From NCBI GenBank assembly GCA_902500775.1, contig CABVRZ010000016.1:20979-84978 (forward strand): a stretch of 64,000 nt of DNA. Direction: 5' to 3'. The notes under the pieces are model-generated. The model saw only the letters and a program-made list of their open reading frames with translations. It ran no database searches and was not told the origin of the DNA. This document shows positions 59,451-64,000 of the stretch, in pieces. Positions within the stretch are counted from its first letter, which is position 1. Every line of letters starts with the position of its first letter. The position numbers and the translations under genes are program-made. This DNA is from an uncultured Nitrospira sp. Its GTDB lineage: Bacteria > Nitrospirota > Nitrospiria > Nitrospirales > Nitrospiraceae.

Positions 59451-60200
59451 CTATTCTGAGTAGACGAGGAGCAGGACACCAAACAGAATTTCGGATCCTG
59501 CCCAGGCGACCTCCCACCGTGTCGTCACTTGGGGAGACACGCTGGGTAGCCACGATGCCAGGCCTTTGGACAAGGCAGCGCCGATGCCAACGATTCCCAT
59601 CAAGAAATGCTGCAACTGGATCTTTGCAAGGGCGGGGTGCCCGCTGTGTGAATGGACGAACAGCCACAGCGAACCGGCCAGGGTCAACAGGACGAGTGGG
59701 GCTGCGGCCAGAGGCTGCCAACCCTTCCCACTTCGACGGAGCGACTCAAAAAAGGCGATGACGAGGGCCAGGACTCCGTAGAGTTTATGTTCGATCAGTT
59801 CCTGGTCTTGACTCCGCACGGTGTCGACAACATCAAGTGGGCGAATCGGCCACGCGCCATGGTCATTGCCAAACAGCACTAACAGGCCGATCACCGTGAG
59901 CGCACCAGGGAGAATGAACCGGGTCCACAATGGCAAGGGGTACCGGAGCGCATAGCCCAGCTCGGCCAGGCCAAACACAACGATGAAAAACCCAGCGACG
60001 TGATGGTGAAACTCTGAAAAATCCGTTCCGGCTGGGGATTCCTTTCCGTATCCACTGACATCCCCCTGCGGAGAAGCAATCGCAACACTTACGTTAGTTG
60101 CGTCATTCTGATTGGAGAGAGCTTGTGTCTGGACGTCAGACATGCAGATTGACAAAACGATGACTAGGAGGACCGACAGCCGATAACACCACCGGTTCAT
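59451..60200 (-). CDS. Membrane protein with histidine-rich loops
   Basis: 249 residues from the ATG at 60200 (MNRWCYRLSVLLVIVLSICM); a longer reading adds a charged leader. A signal peptide is followed by five or six predicted membrane helices (HVAGFFIVVFGLAELGYALR, FILPGALTVIGLLVLFGND, LLTLAGSLWLFVHSHSGHP). Histidines cluster at EFHHHVAGFF and HSHSGHP, which could bind copper or heme. I recognise no family name with confidence; copper-resistance or cytochrome-like membrane proteins are possibilities. It precedes the ankyrin genes in the opposite gene order. Confidence 0.6.
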   Translation of the reverse strand: MNRWCYRLSVLLVIVLSICMSDVQTQALSNQNDATNVSVAIASPQGDVSGYGKESPAGTDFSEFHHHVAGFFIVVFGLAELGYALRYPLPLWTRFILPGALTVIGLLVLFGNDHGAWPIRPLDVVDTVRSQDQELIEHKLYGVLALVIAFFESLRRSGKGWQPLAAAPLVLLTLAGSLWLFVHSHSGHPALAKIQLQHFLMGIVGIGAALSKGLASWLPSVSPQVTTRWEVAWAGSEILFGVLLLVYSE

Positions 60201-60325
60201 AAACGAAGAACCACCGATCAGAAGAGCAAGGGTAAAGGTGTGGTGGGCGGGACGACGAATAATTCTTGCATCACGCGGCGATTGGCCAATTGGCGTCGCC
60301 CATCCGGTTCCTCTGGAACAGCCCA

Positions 60326-60871
60326 TTACGGCTCAAGGAGCGGAATCAGTGCCTGGTGGCCTTGCTGCTGAGCCAAATCCACAGGGCGTTCACCAGAGGT
60401 CATTCTGGCTTGCTTATCCGCGCCATGTTGAAGGAGGAGGCCGATAATCTCCTGATCACCTCGATAGGCTGCGACGTGCAAGAGCGTCGCGCCACCGATC
60501 TGGACCTGTTCATTCACCCGTGCGCCTTTCGCTAAGAGTAACGCCACCAGTTCTCGCTGCCCCTCTTGGACCGCGATGGAGAGCGGCGTGACGCCGTCCT
60601 GGCTTTCTGGATTCACTGCTGCACCATGTTTCAGTAAAAGAGCGACCATGTTCTGATGCCCGTGCTTGGTTGCGAGGTGGAGTGCCGTGATTCCACGCGC
60701 ATCGGATGCTTGGATGTTGATATCCTGCCCAAGAAAGGTTTCCACTCGGAGCAGATTCCCGTCCGCGACGGCGAGGCGTAGTTGTTCCTCCGGCGTCGTC
60801 ACACAGCTACTGCCGAACAGAAGTGCGAGTGAACAAAGGGCTCGTTTCCAATTCGATGGGACCGGCTTCAT
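60326..60871 (-). CDS. Ankyrin-repeat lipoprotein
   Basis: 181 residues from MKPVPSNWKRALCSLALLFG (ATG 60871), with lipobox GSSC. About four ankyrin repeats follow: ITALHLATKHGHQNMVALLL, VTPLSIAVQEGQRELVALLL, ATLLHVAAYRGDQEIIGLLL, and a final GERPVDLAQQQGHQALIPLL. Lipid-anchored ankyrin domains bind other proteins at the envelope. It ends in the same GERP.DLA.QQGH.AL motif as the larger ankyrin protein upstream, so they share ancestry. Confidence 0.85.
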   Translation of the reverse strand: MKPVPSNWKRALCSLALLFGSSCVTTPEEQLRLAVADGNLLRVETFLGQDINIQASDARGITALHLATKHGHQNMVALLLKHGAAVNPESQDGVTPLSIAVQEGQRELVALLLAKGARVNEQVQIGGATLLHVAAYRGDQEIIGLLLQHGADKQARMTSGERPVDLAQQQGHQALIPLLEP

Positions 60872-60960
60872 TCCTCCACTCCTTAGTTCTGGCGCGTTCT
60901 TATTCACTGACAAAGACTACAGCGCAGCAGTCAGTTGGATATACGGGCCGATGTAGGCTC

Positions 60961-62187
60961 CTACGTTTTCAGGAGGGCAAAGAGCGCGCGGTGGCCCTGT
61001 TGACGGGCGAGGTCGAGAGGGCGCTCGCCCGATAGTGTTTTTGCCTGTTTGTTCCCTCCATGCTTGAGTAAGAGCGACACGATCTCTCGGTTGCCATGAT
61101 AGGCGCCTAGATGCAAGGGGGTCTTCCCATCTGCAGTTTGCGCGTTGATGGCGGCTCCTTTTTTCAACAGCAGGGCGGCCATCTCTCGATACCCGGCTGC
61201 GGTTGCGATGTGGAGGGGGGTGGCACCATCAGGCGTTGGCTGGTTCACCAAGGCCCCCTTTTCCAAGAGCAGTGACACGATGTCTCTGTGGTTATTTTGT
61301 ACCGCAAGAAAGAGAGGCGTGGCACGGTTCCGTGCTTGTTGGTTGATGGCGGCCTTTTGCTTGAGCAACAGTGCGACAACCTCCCGATGGCCATTCTGGG
61401 CTGCAATGTGGAGTGGGGTTACACCATTTTGGACTGTTTGGTTTATGCGCGCGCCGTGTTCGAGCAAGAGCTCCACAATGGCGCGATGTCCGTTTTGTGC
61501 TGCGACAAGCAGCGGTGTCGCCCCATCCCTCATGGCCTGGTTCACTGCCGCACCTTTTCCCACAAGAAGAGAGACCGCTGGAACATGGCCATTCTGGGCA
61601 GCAACGAACAGGGGCGTCGATCCATCAGCCAAGGTCAGATTCATTGTGGCGCCATGGTCAAGCAACAGTTCAATGACCGAGTCATGGCCTCTTTGTGCAG
61701 CCATGAATAAGGGCGTCACACCGTCTTCTGCGGCTTGATTCGCATCGGCGTGATGTCGGAGCAAGAGCCCCACGATCTCTCGATAGCCGTTTTGCGCGGC
61801 GATAAAGATCGGCGTGACACCCTGTTTGGTCGAGAGATTCACCGAGGCTCCGTTATTGAGTAGTAGGGCGGCAACCTCAGGACGGCCATTCTGGGCCGCA
61901 ATGTAGAGTGGGGTGGCTCCGTCGCTGGTCACATGATTTACCGGTGCTCCTTTCCGGAGCAAGAACGTGACCACGTCACGATGCCCATTCCAGGCAGCAG
62001 CATGCAGTGGGGTTGTCCCCTGCGCATTGGCGGCTCCGACATCCGCTCCCGCCTCAACGAGTTTCTTGATCTGGGGGAGATGTCCATCCATGGCGGCCGT
62101 CAGGAGTGTCTCATCCACTGGTCGCATGGCCAGGAGTAGGGGAAGCAGGGCACAGAGGGCGCAGAGTCTCATCCGTCGCGAGATCAT
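60961..62187 (-). CDS. Exported ankyrin-repeat protein with about eleven repeats
   Basis: 408 residues from MISRRMRLCALCALLPLLLA (ATG 62187); the hydrophobic start is a signal peptide ending near AMRP. About eleven 33-residue ankyrin repeats follow (period about 99 bp), e.g. TTPLHAAAWNGHRDVVTFLL, ATPLYIAAQNGRPEVAALLL, VTPLHIAAQNGHREVVALLL, KTPLHLGAYHGNREIVSLLL. Many repeats are nearly identical, suggesting recent expansion. It should lie in the periplasm or at the surface as a binding scaffold. The smaller ankyrin lipoprotein follows 90 bp downstream. Confidence 0.88.
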   Translation of the reverse strand: MISRRMRLCALCALLPLLLAMRPVDETLLTAAMDGHLPQIKKLVEAGADVGAANAQGTTPLHAAAWNGHRDVVTFLLRKGAPVNHVTSDGATPLYIAAQNGRPEVAALLLNNGASVNLSTKQGVTPIFIAAQNGYREIVGLLLRHHADANQAAEDGVTPLFMAAQRGHDSVIELLLDHGATMNLTLADGSTPLFVAAQNGHVPAVSLLVGKGAAVNQAMRDGATPLLVAAQNGHRAIVELLLEHGARINQTVQNGVTPLHIAAQNGHREVVALLLKQKAAINQQARNRATPLFLAVQNNHRDIVSLLLEKGALVNQPTPDGATPLHIATAAGYREMAALLLKKGAAINAQTADGKTPLHLGAYHGNREIVSLLLKHGGNKQAKTLSGERPLDLARQQGHRALFALLKT

Positions 62188-62324
62188 GGCAGTCTCCAAA
62201 TTGGTATGAAATAGGGAGAGGGGATTATGACCCAACTTGATTGCTTCCTTCCAGTCCCTCTATGTCGCCCTGGAGAGTCGGTCTGATCGATACACAAACC
62301 AGGTTCAATCGAATGGACTGGTGG

Positions 62325-63395
62325 TTATGCGATCAACGGGGGGTAGTCGCTGTACCCGTCTGGTCCGCCACCATACAGCCGACCGTAGTTCACTCCGTTG
62401 AGCGGAGCCTGCTTCGCGAAACGTTCAACCAGGTCAGGATTGGCGATGTACGGTCGTCCGTAAACGATGGCATCGGCAGCGCCGCATGCGACGCTCGATT
62501 CGCCACTTTCCCGGGTGTAACTTCCGTTGGTCATCAGGACCCCGCTGAAATGTCGTCGGGCGACCTGCAAGATGGCTTGCTCCTGAGCCAACGTGTGATT
62601 CTCATGCCGGATTTCGAGAAAGGCAATCCCGCGTCGACTTAATTCCTGGGCGACATAGGTCACCAGGGTTTCAGGCTGACTCTCGGTCATGTCATTGAAG
62701 GGAACCAGTGGTGATATCCGCACCGCGACACGTCCGGCACCCCAGACGCTGATCGCAGCGTCGGTCACCTCTAACAGAAACCGAGCACGATTGGGCACGG
62801 AGCCGCCATAGGCATCCGTGCGGGCGTTGACACCATCGCGGAGAAAGTTATCGATCAAATAACCGTGGGCGCCGTGGATTTGTACCCCGTCAAAGCCAGC
62901 TTGTTTGGCGTTCTGGGCGGCGAGCCGGAACATCTCTACATACCGAGTGATTTCCTCGGTGCGGAGTGCGCGAGGGATTTCGTACGGCTTGTCACCCTGA
63001 GGGGTGTGGGTCGTCTCATTGGGGATTGCCATGGCGCTGCTGGACACCGGCTGCTCGCCCCCGTTCAAGAGCGAGTGAGCCGCGCGACCGGGATGCCAGA
63101 TCTGCATGAAGATGCGGCCTCCCTTGGCGTGTACTGCGTCCGTCACGCGTTTCCAGCCAGCCACGTGCTTCGGGCTATAGATCCCACCTTCGCCCATGAA
63201 GGCGCAGGCATGGGCATCCACCATGGTGCATTCCGTCATGATGAGTCCGCTCGAGGCGCGTTGAGAGTAGTAGTCCACCATCATGGCGTTAGGGACATGC
63301 GTGGATCCCGCCCGTGCACGGGTGAGGGGTGCCATGACGATGCGGTTGGGTAAAAGGAGTTCTCCAATTTGGAGCGGTGTGAACAATGTGGGCAT
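62325..63395 (-). CDS. Old yellow enzyme-family NADH:flavin oxidoreductase / alkene reductase
   Basis: 356 residues. LFTPLQIGELLLPNRIVMAP is the FMN-binding start, MEQIWHPGRAAHSLLNG-like and GVQIHGAHGYLIDNFLRDGV carry the active-site His pair, and NARTDAYGGSVPNRARFLLE is a family signature. It reduces activated C=C bonds (and often nitro-esters) with NAD(P)H through FMN in the cytosol. It resembles NemA; the true substrate is unknown. Length is typical. Confidence 0.92.
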   Translation of the reverse strand: MPTLFTPLQIGELLLPNRIVMAPLTRARAGSTHVPNAMMVDYYSQRASSGLIMTECTMVDAHACAFMGEGGIYSPKHVAGWKRVTDAVHAKGGRIFMQIWHPGRAAHSLLNGGEQPVSSSAMAIPNETTHTPQGDKPYEIPRALRTEEITRYVEMFRLAAQNAKQAGFDGVQIHGAHGYLIDNFLRDGVNARTDAYGGSVPNRARFLLEVTDAAISVWGAGRVAVRISPLVPFNDMTESQPETLVTYVAQELSRRGIAFLEIRHENHTLAQEQAILQVARRHFSGVLMTNGSYTRESGESSVACGAADAIVYGRPYIANPDLVERFAKQAPLNGVNYGRLYGGGPDGYSDYPPLIA

Positions 63396-63584
63396 GGGTC
63401 GTCCTTTGTATGATCAGTCATTCGTGAATAAAAGAAGCTATAGGCGAGAGGATGAGGGAGTCAAGGTATCAAGGTAAGTCGCTGCAGCAGCCGATTGGAC
63501 CAGAGTGGAGTGCCAGTGTCGGCAGTGAAATGACGTGACGGTACTTTATTCAGCTATTTAGTTGTGCCTCGTCCTGTGAACCGC

Positions 63585-63686
63585 CTAATAACCTGCCGTC
63601 ATCAAGGCGAAGACGATAACCGCAACAATAACGATCCCGATGGCGATCAGCAAGACCGGAGGCTCGTTGCCAAACATTCCAGGCAT
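63585..63686 (-). CDS. 33-residue single-pass membrane peptide
   Basis: A very short gene: ATG at 63686 preceded by GAGGAAACCC, product MPGMFGNEPPVLLIAIGIVI, then VAVIVFALMTAGY and a stop. After ten polar residues the whole peptide is one hydrophobic helix, so it should sit in the inner membrane. Peptides of this size regulate or stabilise larger membrane complexes, but no partner is evident. The call rests on the good codon content of a perfect transmembrane segment and the ribosome binding site. Confidence 0.55.
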   Translation of the reverse strand: MPGMFGNEPPVLLIAIGIVIVAVIVFALMTAGY

Positions 63687-64000
63687 GGGTTTCCTCGTCG
63701 AAGGTTGTATTTCATGCTAATCCTTCTTGTTGTCGAGTGTCTAGCAGTGTGTTGACAAACCCTGTGACGACCTCGGAAAGGGCGTCGTGTCTGAGATCAC
63801 GGAGGCCATCAGCGTGCCTCGCTGGCTGTTCAGAAAGGCCGTCCAACAGGGCCGCAGGGAGCGAAGCGGCGAATCGTAGACTTTTTTCACCCGCCCCGGT
63901 GCACTAGGACCTTGAAACCGCCCTCGCTTTGCCGCATGATCAGACTTACAGGCATGTGTAGTTCCACAGTATTAACCCAGAGGTGCAATGATGAGGCAGC
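63687..64000. other. 314-bp stretch without a gene at the window end
   Basis: No gene is supported. The segment 63815-63885 is rich in GGCC and CGAAG words and looks like a dispersed intergenic repeat, but no second copy lies in this window. A 22-codon frame overlaps the membrane-peptide gene and is not listed as a gene. Confidence 0.4.

Noticed and set aside
60961..62187. CRISPR-like periodic repeats
   Set aside because: The roughly 99-bp period is that of coding ankyrin repeats, not direct repeats with unique spacers.
63647..63715. 22-codon frame upstream of and overlapping the membrane peptide
   Set aside because: It has AAGGA before its ATG but overlaps the better-supported peptide gene; at most a leader peptide, too weak to list.

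Overview
The window looks like chromosomal DNA of a Nitrospirota bacterium, most likely the genus Nitrospira. The GC content is moderate to high, there is a low-copy set of vertically inherited housekeeping genes (radA, clpC, tsaB/tsaD, hflX, nth, yicC, gmk, rpoZ, coaBC, aroQ, efp, accBC, cinA), and several uncharacterised secreted proteins and DUF families (DUF507, DUF465, DUF3391 HD-GYP) are of a kind familiar from that genus. The genus is an inference from protein character; no rRNA or nitrification gene lies in the window.

Layout. 0-5.8 kb: secreted SnoaL-like protein, PP2C phosphatase, YprB-like nuclease, cyclophilin-like protein, two tandem DUF507 genes, a TPR lipoprotein, peroxiredoxin Bcp and a secreted two-domain protein. 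5.8-9.8 kb: an accessory stretch with a type I restriction scar (start of hsdM joined to the end of hsdR), a 57-residue zinc-ribbon protein, and two paralogous HD-GYP genes separated by a 207-bp MITE-like element. 9.9-17 kb: one long plus-strand block (radA, lipoprotein, tsaB, rimI, DUF465, tatC, beta-propeller, cyclophilin, lipoprotein). 17.5-22.7 kb: ferredoxin-NADP reductase-like flavoprotein, nadK on the opposite strand, and clpC closed by a perfect terminator hairpin. 22.7-33.3 kb: tightly packed tsaD-hflX-nth-yicC-gmk-rpoZ-coaBC-TPR, then aroQ-efp-accB-accC behind a clear promoter. 33.5-36.9 kb: a MacA/MacB-type export system in three genes.

36.9-40.7 kb (minus strand): comF-fmdB, then an excisionase-like HTH gene coupled to mraZ, a RusA-like resolvase and a third, degenerate HD-GYP protein. 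40.8-45.6 kb: a YbbA-type ABC ATPase overlapping a class 1A dihydroorotate dehydrogenase, an opposing LuxR-type HTH gene, and the matching large YbbP-type permease. 45.6-50.7 kb: DUF3703, an elongator tRNA-Met, a 961-residue two-partner-secretion exoprotein with a small upstream gene, and an 800-bp gene-free stretch. 50.7-58.5 kb: SDR oxidoreductase, an internally duplicated envelope protein, several small exported proteins, a 393-residue unknown, a chlorite-dismutase-fold protein whose residues fit coproheme decarboxylase (ChdC) rather than true chlorite dismutase, cinA and thpR. 58.5-59.4 kb: a second scar (integrase tail, two REP-like hairpins, truncated restriction endonuclease). 59.4-64 kb: a membrane protein, two exported ankyrin-repeat proteins, an old-yellow-enzyme reductase and a 33-residue membrane peptide.

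Most of the window is ordinary core genome. The places worth a second look are the two restriction/recombination scars, the HTH-mraZ-rusA cluster with an operator-like palindrome over its promoter, the ABC-pyrD-luxR arrangement, the ChdC active site, the likely non-standard start of hflX, and a few very small genes that are easy to miss. I did not find a clear-cut new defence or mobile system. All family assignments are from reading the sequence, without database searches.
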